A DNA stretch of 64,000 nucleotides from Paramecium sonneborni. Lineage: Eukaryota > Ciliophora > Oligohymenophorea > Peniculida > Parameciidae. The translations under genes were made by a program, and so were the position numbers. The stretch covers positions 266,258 through 330,257 of the forward strand of contig CAJJDN010000038.1 of the NCBI GenBank assembly GCA_905182985.1, in the 5' to 3' direction. The notes beneath the pieces are model-generated. The model searched no databases and had not been told where the DNA came from. It worked only from the letters and a program-made list of their open reading frames with translations. Shown here piece by piece: positions 27,058 through 39,700 of the stretch (positions are counted from its first letter, which is position 1; each line of letters begins with the position of its first letter).

Positions 27058-28208
27058 TCAATTTACTAAATTCAGCACCCCTAATTTTCCATCTGAAGTT
27101 CCATAACTTAGTTTATTGTAATTTGTATTATGATCGATAGTCATAATTCCATTAAGTGAGCAACAATATGAATCAACACATCGATACTAGGAATCAAATT
27201 GCCTGATTTCAGAAAATACACTTAAATGATATAATTTGTTACCTTCCAGCATTTGCAGCATATATAAAGTTTGTTCTCTTATCAAATTTACATGCATATA
27301 ATTTACTTACATTTAATTTTGGTAATAAGCCTTAAATATTATTTGCATTCTCTGTCCATTCTATAGTCTATAATTTATTTAAAGTTCTAGTATCCCAGAT
27401 TTCTAATTATTTTTCATCTCTATATGAAGCAGTGATTAATTAAAATCCTTTTGAATCCATAGCATCTCCATAAACACAAGGACCAAATATATAACCAGTT
27501 GATTTCTTTTATCTTAAATCCCATTATATAACCATTTTATCCCATCCTCCTGTATAAAGTTAATTATGATCACCCTAATTAAATTTCATACCAAATATTC
27601 GATTCTAATGAACAGCTGATTATCCTTCTACAAATGTAGTTGGTGTTTTACTTAATTTTCCACAATCATATAATTTAACCTAACAATCTGAACCACCTAT
27701 AACAAATTTATCACCATCCAATGAAAATTCACAACAATTTATTTAATTATCTTTATCTTCTAAATTAAATAAGCATTATTTTGATGTTGCATGCCAATAT
27801 ATAATACTTCCATTTGCATATGTTGATAATAATGTATGTTTTAAATGTTCTACTACTTAACCAGGTCTCCATTTTACACATGTTGCTGGACCTGGTTTCT
27901 ATTTTGGGTCTAATAATGGAACTATTGTATAATCTTTCCCCAAATATGCAATATTTACCAGACCATCAGAATTAGCTGAAGCTAAAAATTAAGTTGTATT
28001 ATCAAATGCACATGAAAGCACTTTTATTTGCTTTTAATATATATACAGTTTATACTTCTCCTGTTACTATGTCATTCTAGAATTAGTAATTTTTCAGTGA
28101 TGAAAAAGATGATTAAGCAAAAATATCTTTATATGCAGCTTTTATTCTTTCTAATAGTGTAGAATCTTCAATTCCTCCATTCTCATTTGTATCTGTTGAT
28201 TAAGACAT
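27058..28208 (-). CDS. WD40-repeat beta-propeller protein (Rae1/Bub3-like layout)
   Basis: 367 residues with two introns (25 and 22 nt). Repeats with WD-like ends are visible: SCAFDNTTQFLASANSDG, CCEFSLDGDKFVIGGSD followed by VKLYD, GMKFNQGDHNQLYTGGWD followed by VIQWDLR, and LEIWDTR. The single propeller with a short N-terminal extension, and the late block CVDSYCCSLNG...KLSYGTSDGKLGVLN, fit the general Rae1/Bub3/WDR5 size class, but no family-specific motif was recognised. WD40 propellers act as protein-interaction platforms. The gene is read from ATG through to TGA at 27,058-27,060. Confidence 0.82.
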
Positions 28209-29074
28209 TTATGTAGATAAATTTCTTTGACCTTCTTTCAAATTTTGCATTAATTTATGATTCAATGTAATTTTAATAAAATATCATATTTCTATCCAGA
28301 ATTTTAGGAAAATAATTTTATATCAATAACTAAAAGGCAATACTTATAATCGATTTCTTGTAAGAATTCAAAAATCAATTTCTCAATTTTTAAATAAATT
28401 TATTCCCAGCTTTCCAATCCTTAAATAATACATGAAATATTTGTTTTTATTTATATATGATAACTAAAAATGTAAAAATACTTTATTTTATTACTGAGCT
28501 ACACATATCATAATCTTAATTAAACCTAAATATCTAATTTAATATCCTAAGATTTTCTTTTTATAAAATGGGATCAAATTCTTTAATATTTTGAAAAATT
28601 ATATGAAACAAAAAGCTAATAATAAATTATGTGCTAATTATTACTTTAATTTTAAATACTGAAAACAAGTTTTCTTATTAAAAAAGCAGCATCGAAATAA
28701 TCAAATAAAATTTACAAAACCATAAAAATATTATTTTTTTTACTTATGATATTTTATAATATGATTAAGCTAATTTTCTTAAAAAATTCCATCTTCTAAT
28801 AATGCATAATGCATTTAAGAAATGATTTTTATAGCTTTTTATTATGAAATTTTTCCTATCAAAATATTTAATCCTTAAATAATTCTTATTATTGATTGTT
28901 AATTTTAAAAATTTTTTGGAATACACAAATAAAAATGAAAGAATAAATATATATATATATTTAAGGTAATTATTTGAACAAAATATCTTAGAATCGATTA
29001 TTTTATAGAATAAATATTAAAGAAGTGTTAATAATTATAATTAAGATAATTAATTTTCAAAATAATATTTAATA
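28209..29074. other. intergenic region, very A/T-rich
   Basis: Nearly 0.9 kb between two same-strand genes, long for this genome. It contains TA runs (for example at 28,948-28,960) and no supported reading frame or RNA gene. Confidence 0.4.
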
Positions 29075-30175
29075 TCATAAATATTTAACATACTTTGTTT
29101 GAATATTGTTCATCAAAGTACCCTAGATTTCTTTGAGAGTTGATGAGTAACTTTTTTTTGGAATGTACATTAATTTTATGTCTTCTTCTGCCACATAACT
29201 AAATGTTTCAACTGTACCAGCCACAATACTTTGATCCCCAAAATATTCACCAAGTTTGTTCAGTTCAAATATTTTTTCTAAAATAAAAAACACGATTTTA
29301 CAATTATTTTTATTAACTCCCACTCTTCCTTATTCTAAAATAAATATTTCATTGCTTTTTTATCCTTATTAAAGAATAACATCCCCTTTTTTAAATTATT
29401 TTTCAAATAATGCATCACTCATTTTTAATTTATCATAAGGATCTTTAATTTCTTTTAATAAATCCCAATTTTCAAGAAATCTTGAATTAACGATATGAAG
29501 TTTACGTTTCGAATTATTGTCTCTTTTTGATAGAAGCTTCCTTTACAATTAAATTGAAAGTTTCTCTATCTAATTACCAGAGAATAGCTTTATCACTTTT
29601 AACTTTGATTGAAGCAGCCTATAAATTTAATAAAGTTAAATACTCTTGGAGATTGAAATAATAATGCTAGTTCACCAAAGCTTTCTCCAGGATAATATGT
29701 CTTAAGAAAAATATCACCTTTGCCATAATTCTTAAAACAATCTAATTCTCCTGTATCAACAACATAAAGAACATTTCCTTCCTCTCCTTATTTAATTACA
29801 TATTCTGTTTTATGAAAGATCTTTTCTTCCATTGCTCCAACAACAATTTCTATTTCTTTATCATTTAATGCACTAAACATGAATCCTGCTTGCATTCTTT
29901 ATTTAATTCGATCAGATTATTCCTTATTTTTAGGAATATATTTTGCTTTAAAATTCTCCTTCTTATTAAATTATCCATAAGCTTCAGCAGAAACTGAGAA
30001 TCTCTAAAATATTAATTATTATTACTTGTTTTTGTACATCTTTTTTAATGGCAACAATTTCATCAACTTCATCATCTGATGATTCTGAGTTTGAACTCAA
30101 AGCACAATCTACATGTTTTTTCTTGTTGACTTATTATAGAAAATTAGGACCATTTCTAACTTTTTAAGAATTCAT
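29075..30175 (-). CDS. cAMP-dependent protein kinase regulatory subunit (PKA-R)
   Basis: 334 residues after four introns (22, 25, 25 and 24 nt). An inhibitor-like segment RFSVSAEAYG (type II pattern, with the usual RRxSV reduced to RFSV) precedes two cyclic-nucleotide-binding domains. CNB-A has the phosphate-binding cassette FGELALLFQSPRAA with Glu and Arg in place. CNB-B has GEYFGDQSIVAGTVETFSY, which lacks the conserved Glu and Arg of the cassette. An N-terminal dimerisation/docking domain is not obvious; the N-terminus is charged and Ser/Asp-rich. In the family, cAMP binding releases the catalytic subunit, here probably controlling ciliary beating. Its ATG is 21 bp from that of the divergent LRR-like gene. 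Confidence 0.9.
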
Positions 30176-30196
30176 AAATTAATTAAAATAATTTAC
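30176..30196. promoter_or_regulatory. 21-bp gap between divergent start codons
   Basis: Only 21 bp of A/T-rich DNA separates the ATG of the PKA-R gene from the ATG of the divergent LRR-like gene. Promoter elements or transcription starts must overlap coding sequence, or one of the true starts is further in. Confidence 0.5.
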
Positions 30197-31364
30197 ATGA
30201 AAGAATAACTCCTTGGTAAAATAGCAAGATATAGAATATTTTTATAATAAGGATTATCAATTCCTGATGAGAATGGTGATGATCTCAGATGCATTGATTT
30301 TAATTTTGATAAATACATAGAATAGCAGTTATAGATTGAACAAGAATAAAATATTGATTAAGATGATAAAAAAATAGAATTAATTGATAAAAAAATAACA
30401 GAATTAGATTTAAAATTAAATGATTTAGATTTAGAGGGGTTGTTAAAAGATTTAGAAAATATAATGTTTGATGGAGAAATTGATTTTACTAAATAAAATA
30501 TTGGTGATTAAGTATTTTTTTGATTTAATATTTATTTTTAGACTGCAATTAGATTATCAGTATTGATTTAAAAACTTCCAATTTCATCTTTAATATTAAG
30601 TGATACAAAAATTTCTTATATTGGAGGTTTAGAATTAGGAAAAGCAATTAAAAATAGTAAATTAAGGAAGCTAATTTTAACAAATTGTAATTTAGGTCAC
30701 AGTTCTAAGTAAGTATAAGTGTAATTAATAAGTATTTTAATGGAATAATTACATTTCTTGGAAGAAGTAGATTTTGGAGTGCTTGGAAATAGAGCACTTA
30801 GATATTTATCATAATAAAAACATGAATTATTACATTTAGGATTTCAAGAAGATCCTAAAGAAGTATGGGATGCGAAAACAAAAGAATTATTTTTAGTATC
30901 AATTCCTAAGTCTTTATTAAGTATTTAATTCTAGATTGATAATGCGGATCATAAAAAGTATTATGTCTAAATATTAAAGATTTATAGGAATAGCTGAAAT
31001 TAAATGTTAAGAAAATAGAGATGCATATTTGAGAAAAAAAGCTAATGAATATAAAAGTAAAGATCTAGATCCTGATCATCCTGAGTATTATGATTGGTAA
31101 ATTTAAATTTAATTATTTAGTGATGATTTTAAAGTCAATGCATTTAAATTTAGTGTGAAATCTTATTTATCTAATGTTTTCGAATCATTATTAGATGAGT
31201 CTTTATATTATTTAGAAAAAGAAAGATAAAATGTACTTAGAGATGAGGCTATATATTAAGTAACAAAAGAACTTTTACCTTAATCTATTATGGAAGATAT
31301 TTGTCAAGCAGATGGTTCTTTAATTGTTTTAGCTAAATATCTTTTGACTAAAATTAAAAAATGA
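30197..31364 (+). CDS. hypothetical protein with leucine-rich-repeat-like segment
   Basis: 371 residues, introns of 30 and 22 nt. The N-terminal third is acidic and coiled (DKKIELIDKKITELDLKLND). The middle has LRR-like sequence (LSVLIQKLPISSLILSDTKI, then KLRKLILTNCNLG), resembling a few repeats of the ribonuclease-inhibitor type. The C-terminal part (DPDHPEYYDW...LFSDDFKVNAFKF) is not recognised. No signal or TM segment. It ends 40 bp from the stop of the convergent two-TM gene. Confidence 0.72.
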
Positions 31365-31404
31365 TATCATTATAAAAAATAATCTTATAAATATCAATTG
31401 CCAA

Positions 31405-33566
31405 TCAAACTTATTAAAGTCTATATTACAATAAATCTGGAGATTAATTTATCTCTAGATCTTTTTAACTTTAACCTGATTCTTTACTACCAACTGCCTC
31501 AGATGGTTTTCTACCTTCATCTAATTCATTAGGCACATCTAATATAATTTAATCTTAAAAGTATTTTTAATCATCTTCATTTTACTATTATAAAATTGTT
31601 GTATAATTTTATTAGACAAGATTAAATAAACTTTTGTTCTACTTAGCAAATTCTATTAATTAATCATTTAATTAACTATTTTTATTCTTATTTTCTGTTA
31701 TTTTTTAAAAATTGTCAACTAAATCTTATGCATTTTCTGCACCAAGTTATGCTTTAAAAAATCTTGTCAATTTTGCTAATCTAATATTGATTGGTACTAA
31801 AATAATTATTTATTCAAAATACTTGTTGAAGTTGCGGCATATTATATTATATTTTAATTATTTTCTAAATTGGTTTAATTATTTGATTATTATTGAAGCT
31901 AATTTATTGATTTAGTCTATTTATTACTTGCAGTTAAAATATCAAATAGTTCTTTTTGGTTAGTCATTTAATCCTGAAAAACAGGTGAACAAAATGAATT
32001 AAAAAGCATAAGTTGATCATCATCAAATAAAAACAATTTTAAACAATCAATTTCATATAATTTTTTTAGAATATTAGTTAAATCTAAATCGAATTCAATT
32101 TTAGATTTAGCTATTTATGATATTACTAATTCTTTTTCATCTTCCATTTTTTTACAACTTTTAAAGTATTTTCTTAGAATGTAAAGTACATATTAATAAA
32201 ATGAGTAATTTATTGTATAATCAAAGATCTTTATAAATATGCAAAAATACTTATTGTAACAATATTTTTGAATTTTTCGCTGAAGACTAAATCTTTCCAG
32301 GAGTTTATGATTAATTAACCTATGATAATTTTCTTTATTGAACACTTTTTAAGTCAAATTTAAAAACAGAATTCATTAATATTTCAAAAGTTTTATGCTA
32401 GTTATAAACTTTATAAAATATTTTGATAATTTGCATAACAGCTAAACACAAAGCGGTAGCCTCAGAAACTGCTGATAATATAATTGAAGGTAAATCTTAT
32501 TGTATTACAAAATAAAATGAAGTATCAGATGAAGCTCTAAATTTCAATAAGAAAATACCTTAAATAAAATGTACATAATCCAACTCCTGAAGAGATTGAT
32601 ATAGGTTCTTGTCTTCTCTCTTATCTTTAAACAACTGAACCATTGTATAATCTTTTAGTATCTTCAATATTAAATATATCGCTAAAAAATTAGATTTTTT
32701 CTAATCAATTTAAATGTATTTTACTTAAATCCATTTATAATGGTTACATATAAATATCTTCATTATCACCAATACCAGTAGTTAATCTCCAAAATACATT
32801 ATTTGAAAAAATATCAGCAGGACTTGAATAATTTAATGATTATTTAATTTTTGATCCTTTGATAAACATATCCACATTAACACTTTTAATAGTTGTTATA
32901 ATTACCCTTTATTAATAAAATCTTCAATTTCCTTTGATGATTTACATGTTTTGCTTGTAGAATTATTGCAAACACTGACAGTTAATTTAATATAAGCAAA
33001 ATATGGTTCATAGAATTGTCCTTATAATGTGAAATTACCATTAAAACAAATTAAATTTTCTTTTTATTCTTAAGTCATTGATGCAGAATTAAAATTGAAT
33101 TATTCAATTTTTTCTAAAGAACATTTAGATTAATTTAATGAACTGTAATTTCTTGTAAATCCTATTTTTCCTTCGACTCTTTATTATTGAATATACTATG
33201 CAGTTAATGTAAAATAACTAAATTGATGTTCAAGTTAATACTCTTAGACATTTGTATTATTGCTCAAGAATTTTCCATTAAGGGTTGACAATTCAATTGA
33301 AAATATGGTGTTTTCATTACTCAATACAAATTCAGTGTTTTTATCACTTTAAGTACCAGCATAAATAGTATTTTCATTTTAAATACTTCTTTGAAATACT
33401 CCAACAATATAAAAAGAAGTAAAAACTAATAAGAGAATACTTATAAATCCACCTAAAACTCAAATAATTATAAACCTATTGGAGTTAAAGATTTCTCTTT
33501 TTGCGAAATATTAAATTCATAAGGATCAACAAGCAAATCAGCTTTTTTTATTAAATTTCTAATCAT
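31405..33566 (-). CDS. two-TM membrane protein, copy 2 of a local paralog pair
   Basis: Starts MIRNLIKKADLLVDPYEF, with TM1 (about residues 38-58, GGFISILLLVFTSFYIVGVF), a loop with cysteines spaced CNNSTSKTC and several NxS/T sites, TM2 (near 32,440) followed by HKTFEILMNSVFKFDLK, and a Gln/Asn-rich coiled tail ending LLQYRLQQV. Several short introns; not every one was fixed. It is a paralog of the gene at 24,518-26,639, separated by three unrelated genes, so this is not a simple tandem copy. NxS/T sites in the loop suggest that it is extracytoplasmic. Function unknown. Confidence 0.72.
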
Positions 33567-33680
33567 TATATTAATTTGAAAAATTATCAACTTTATTAAA
33601 TATATTGATTTGTAAAATTTCTGATAAATTTTATATAATTTAGATATAATAAATAAAATATAATTATAAATAAATTTAAT

Positions 33681-35063
33681 TCATGTACTTGTTTGCTCTT
33701 TTCTTTGTCTCATCTACAAATTTTAATGATATCAGTACTTCATTAATAACAGACTTGACAAAATTAGGATACACTTTCCATAACAACAAACAATAATCTA
33801 AAGTTTTTTCATTAAATTTATATTCTCCATTATCATCAATAGTGAAACCTATTTCAGATAGTTTTTGATGGTTAGTTTTCAGATGATTTTTTAATTAATT
33901 AGGTTTCTTATACATCTTTTAACACTTATGATATGGACATTTAAAAACATTTTTCTCAATATTATAAGGTTAAGATTTATACTGTCTAATTTTTACTTCT
34001 TCAAATAAACGTTTAATCTTTTCGTCTGTTGTTTAATTTTCTAATATAAATAAAAAGAAAGTATACTTTTTTCTAATGCTTCTCTTTATCTTTATACAAA
34101 TTCTTCAGTTACATGAGGAAAGAGATTTTAGAGATCTTTTTCTGATATTTAAACAGGTTATTCTACTTCTTCTGGTTCTTTTTCGACTTCTTATTTTTCA
34201 ATTTTTTATGGTTTCTTATTAGGGTCTGGTTAAGGAATTTAAATTTATGGTTCAGGTTGGATAGGTTATTATTGATCAAATGCTGTGAATTTTATCTTAG
34301 GTAATTATAAGGTTTTTAATAATTCTTGTAAAACCTTTTTAGCTCCATATAAATTATTTCCTACTTTTGCATACCATTCTCTTAAAAATCTAAAATGAAT
34401 TTATAAAACTTAAGCTTCATTTTTATCTATAATTATAAAATATATATATGAATTACTCTAAATTTCTTGAGCCAAATTTTGAATTGGTTTTTTATTTTAC
34501 TCAATTCTTGTATATTTAATTAATGATTTTGTAGAAATAATTAGAAGGTTTTCATTTCCATTTACTTCTATTTCATCTACATCTTCTAGTTTAAAATCAA
34601 TTTTTTATTTCTATTATTAATATGGATTCGGCTAAAAAAATCATAAAATACAACATAAAGATTAGAATTTATTTCTTCATCTTTTTAATCTCTTGTAGGT
34701 CTGTCAAATGTGACAATTTATAAATTTCTATTACTTAATTAAAATTTCAAGATAATGTCTTATTGATCATTTGTCAAAGTGGAACTTAGAAAAATTTGAC
34801 TTAAATTATTACGTGATTGATGGATTAGATAATAATGTAAATGATACTTTTTCTTAGAAGATATCTAAAAAATAAAAGATTTAAATATTACTTAATGATG
34901 ATGTACCTGTATTTGGTCTAATATGTCCTGCTCCATAAGATACATAAGTATTGTATCGATTCCTTTGAAGATTACTAGGATTTTTCTAAGATTAATTAAA
35001 TGATTCGATAAGAGTTTAAAGATTCTTATCTTAAGCGAAAGAATTCTAAAATTTAGGAAGCAT
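33681..35063 (-). CDS. C2H2 zinc-finger protein with Pro/Glu-rich middle
   Basis: 418 residues with five introns (27, 28, 20, 26 and 25 nt), which together give a whole number of codons. A single C2H2-type finger lies near the C-terminus (FKCPYHKCQKMYKKPNQLKNH...H). The central part is a Pro/Gln/Glu/Lys-rich linker (about residues 240-290). The N-terminal 200 residues contain PH-like or TFIIH-like beta strands (IDFKLEDVDEIEV, LLIISTKSL) that I cannot assign. Likely nuclear, by the finger. It lies 114 bp upstream of the two-TM gene on the same strand. Confidence 0.72.
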
Positions 35064-35172
35064 ATGAATATTTAGTTTATTTATATTAATATAAATGTAT
35101 AAATAAATGTATAATTAAGATGACAAATGAATTAAATCTAGAGTTTAATAAAAATATACTAAGCTAAACAAT

Positions 35173-36365
35173 TCATTCCTAAACTGATTCTTTATTTTAA
35201 ATAAATAGATTTGGATTAGCTGTTTAATTAGGTGTATTGAATTATTAAATTTATGTTTGTAATTCTAGTCGATTATTTAATATATTATTAGGAGTATAAA
35301 GATGGTTTAATACTTTATAATTATTGGGTTATCTTTTTTCTGTTTTTGAAACACTATGTAAAATATTAAATAAAATATAATACCCTTATATATTCTCATT
35401 TAAAGTTCCAGGACGAACTCCAAAATTGACATTTTAATATTATCTTACAACATTGGCTAAATCTTCAATATGTTTTTTTCTGTTTTATGCATCATTTCTC
35501 TAAAATGAAAATAGTACAGTATTATTACTTCATCATTAGCAACTTTACCATCTAACATTCTAATAGTTCTAGTAGCATAGTTTTTTAAATTGGTATCATG
35601 AGTAACCATAATGATTGTAATACCTTTTTCAATGTTCAAATCAATTATAATTTTCATTATTAAATCTGAATTTTTAGTATCTAGATCTCCAGTTGGTTCA
35701 TCTAATAATAAAATAGATGGGTTATTAGCTAATGCTCTTGCAATTGTAACTCTTTATTATTCTAAAACTTAATAAATAAATGTTTACCTCCTCCTGATAA
35801 TTAATTTGGATAATGATTTAATCTTCCACTTAATCCAACTTATTCTAATAATTACATGGCATTATTTCGAATTTCAGCTTTACTTAATGTTCCTTTAAGG
35901 ATCATAGGTAATTCCACATTCTCTAATGCTGTCAATGATGTTATTAAATTAAAAGTTTGGAAAACAAATCCCAAAGATGATAATCTAAGTGATGCAAGGA
36001 ATTTATCTTCTGTAGAGGCTCTTATTCTTTGACCACAAATTCTTACATCACCCTATTTTAGATTAGGATTATGGATTATACTTTTGTAGGTAAATCTATA
36101 CTACCTAATAGATTTAGTAATGTAGTCTTGCCACATCCTGATGTACCTAAAATTGTTATAAACTCTCTCTCTTAAACATTAAAAGATACTCCTAATTTAT
36201 TTATACCATATTACAACCTCTTAATGCAGTAACACCCTCTAATCCCAATAAGTAAGTTTTATGAACATTTCTGACTTCTATTATATATTGATCTGGCTAA
36301 ATAAGTGGATATATTGGAATTTCCTGCTTTTCATCTATTTCTTAACCTTCAATATCTATGCTCAT
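35173..36365 (-). CDS. ABC transporter ATPase, LolD/MacB-like, stand-alone
   Basis: 360 residues with introns of 26, 29, 26 and 29 nt. The nucleotide-binding domain is complete: Walker [11 protein letters not shown]-loop [10 protein letters not shown], signature [16 protein letters not shown] (split by an intron inside LSGGE), Walker [13 protein letters not shown] and the switch His in MVTHDT. Sequence around ALRGVSFNV and the DLDTKNSD region is typical of the lipoprotein-export/macrolide-type (LolD/MacB, DevA) branch, common in bacteria and in some protists. No membrane domain is encoded; a C-terminal extension of about 100 residues is Asn/Gln-rich. It probably partners a separate permease. 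Confidence 0.9.
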
Positions 36366-36798
36366 CTAATCAAAATTTTATTTATTATTAATATTAAAAA
36401 ACAACACTTGAATCTCTCTTTGTGAATTAATTCAATTGTAAAACAATATTTCAATCTTATTTTAACACTCTAATTTTCACACATTCTAGTATTCATAATA
36501 AATATCTTATTATTTTGAATCATATTTCTTCCAACAAAAAAAAAGTTTTAAATTACTCAAATTATTCTATTTGTATTCATTCAAATATACATATAACAAT
36601 ATTTATTTATTTCTATTTTTATAATCATGATTTTCATTATTCATTAAGACATTGACTTATAATTGTTTACTTTTTAAATGTATAAAAATATTAAAATAAA
36701 ATTTATTGAAATTTTTATTCCATATGACTTGGCAACCTACTGAGAAAATTGTTAAATATATTATATAGATAATAATTGCAGAAAATGTTGAGAATAAT
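36366..36798. other. intergenic region
   Basis: About 0.43 kb, A/T-rich, upstream of the ABC gene and downstream of the next minus-strand stop. No gene or structured element supported. Confidence 0.4.
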
Positions 36799-39700
36799 TC
36801 ATTATATATAAAGTTTCTTGGTACTGTGGATTAAGAAATATTGATTGTTTGCAAATAGATTTTTCACTCCTTCATCTATCATTATTACTTATAGTAATTC
36901 TCCATTGCCACTATAATATATGAAAATAATTTACTAATTTTATTTAACAATTTAGCCATTAGAACTTCCACTTATTATGATGTTATTCCAAATACATTAA
37001 ATACATATTATTTTATTTTATTGAAAATTATTATTTGTGTATTATTTTATTTGTTTTCCATTCTCAGCATTAATCAATACTAAATTATCACCACCAACTA
37101 AAACATTTTAAGTTTCCCAAGGTATTTACACTATTTTAGATATTTATTTCATTGCTTAAATTGTACGAGTTTAATTTAATGTAAATTGTTATCCAGATTT
37201 TTCTCGTTTCCATAATCTCATTCTTCCATCTACTTATGTTGTTATCATCTAATTTTTAGTATACAATATTATATTGTTAATATATGATTTATCAAAGCTT
37301 TCCTAAATTAATAATAACTTAATTACTTGATATTCAACTTTGTATTCATTTGAAATACTTAACATAATTAACTTTTTATCTTCTGTCGATATCATTAATG
37401 ATGATTCCATGATTTAAGCGTCTATGATACTTTTTTCATTTATTTATAATTGCTAATATTTATAATATATTTATTAGGATTCCATTGTATACAATTATAC
37501 TATTCCGTTTTCTAAACCAATTATTAATATGTTGTTACATAACTTTAACAAAGTTATCTTACTTTCTATTTGAATATTTTATATTCGTTAAGTTGTGATA
37601 GTGTTTATTGTAGAGAAACCTTATTCATTTGAGTAGATAAATAGATTTTCATTTAATATTGATGAATTTTCTGTTTCAACTTAAATTTCATATTGGAATT
37701 GCTATTCATCTTTAAACTGATTTTCAATCATATGAATAAAATGTTCTTCATTTTAAAAAATTAATAATCCCAGCATCCAAAAACCTTTACTTCTCTTAAT
37801 TTTATAATCGCCTATTTCTGTAACACAATATTTTGTTTGCAACAATATTTTGATGCTCTTTATTTGCCCTTTAATTTGTAATCCAAATCTAATATTTTCA
37901 TCCAATAAATCCACATACCATATTTCATTTTCCAATAAGGATGTAGTTTCTTATCTATCTAATATTCTAGTTTTTAATTACTTTTATAAAAACATTTCGG
38001 AACATAGGAGTTTGTTGATCCAATCAAAATTAGTCTTGAATGATCAATTTCTTAATGATATTTCTTATGTGTTGAAATATCATTATAAAACAATAATTGG
38101 TTATTGGTTAATACTTATAAGCACAATCCTTAAGGATTTATATATAAACTAACAAATAAATATGAAATACATTTATTTTCTTAAAATCTATATTTAATTT
38201 TTGAGATTATATTTCTTATCTAAATCTTATTCAAGTAAATATATTATCTAATTATCCCTAACATAAATTTGATTTTTGAAAAGAAGGATTTATTATATTG
38301 GATCCATTGACAATTTTATATGATCAACTTCTTCCAATGTATGTTTATATATTGATAATACTCCATCTTCTCTTCCAAAAAGTAGTGTTTATTACTCCAA
38401 ATTGTTTTAGCTTATCTTAACTTTATTATGGCTAATACTTTATTTTTTTAATTAAAACTATACATTAATAGGAGTGATCTATAATTAAAATAATGTCAAA
38501 TAAGATTATCCAATAGAAATTAATTGAGTGGATTCAAAATCTTGGCAATGATAACAATCTAATTTTGCATATCCTTTTTATTTCAATGAAACATCATAAA
38601 TTGCAACAAACCCACATTTTTCAAAATATATATAAATATCTTTATGAATCATTTATGCTTTTATGATCTAATTATTATTATTTTTGAATGGTTGTTATTG
38701 CATAACTTATTAATTCATCAATATAATATTACATTGTTACTCTTATTAAAAAGTTCCCAATTATATTGGATGACCTTCGAGAATTGCATTTTGATTTGTA
38801 AATATGATAGGTTATTCATCAAAATTTGGAATTACATCAACAATTTGTAATTTACCAATTTCAATAACTTGATTCTTCCAAATTAACTTTTAATCAATTT
38901 AATAGCATTCAGAATTAAAAACTTTAGTAATTCTTTAATCATGTTTCTCTATATCATCATAAAAATTTCTAAATTCTATATGCGAGATAATTTAATTTAT
39001 GAGAAATAATTAACAATCTTATTTACCACATATACCAAGAATCCAAAATTATGGAAAAGTTAAAAGATCTATATCAGGTTATTTGATAGTGATTATTTCA
39101 TCTTATAAGAGGATTTTTAAAATCAATTCTTATAATTTTAAATTCTCAATGATTACATATATTAATTAAGGGCAATCGCTATAAATTTCAAAAAAACAAA
39201 TGTTTTATTAATTTTATTTTTTTCTAATTTTTTAATTATTTAAGTAGATATCAATAGAATTATCTGAAATGATGGATAAAATTTTAGTTTTTTTGATCAG
39301 TTTAAAAATATTTCTAGAACTTTTTAAATCTACTTCTTCATTAATTCCATAATTGATATCAAGGGTGTAATATTATTCATGTTCTACTTTGATAGATCCT
39401 TTATTTAAGTGATTGAATAATAATTTTGCATGACCAGAATTATTAGTTGTACAAGTGATTATTTTATTGGAAATAGAATCAGTTATGACAATTTAAGCTT
39501 TAATTATAATCGAATCTGTAAAATAATCAACAACGTACATTTAGCCAACTTCTAGAAGGGATAAAATTTTTAAATTAACTTATTATGGTGGTTTAATCGT
39601 TTTTTTTTTCTTATATATGAAACTTGAATTGATTATTGTTTAATTAGAGTTTTGATTGAGAAGTGTAGAGATTTCTGTGGTTTTATTTATTATTTATATT

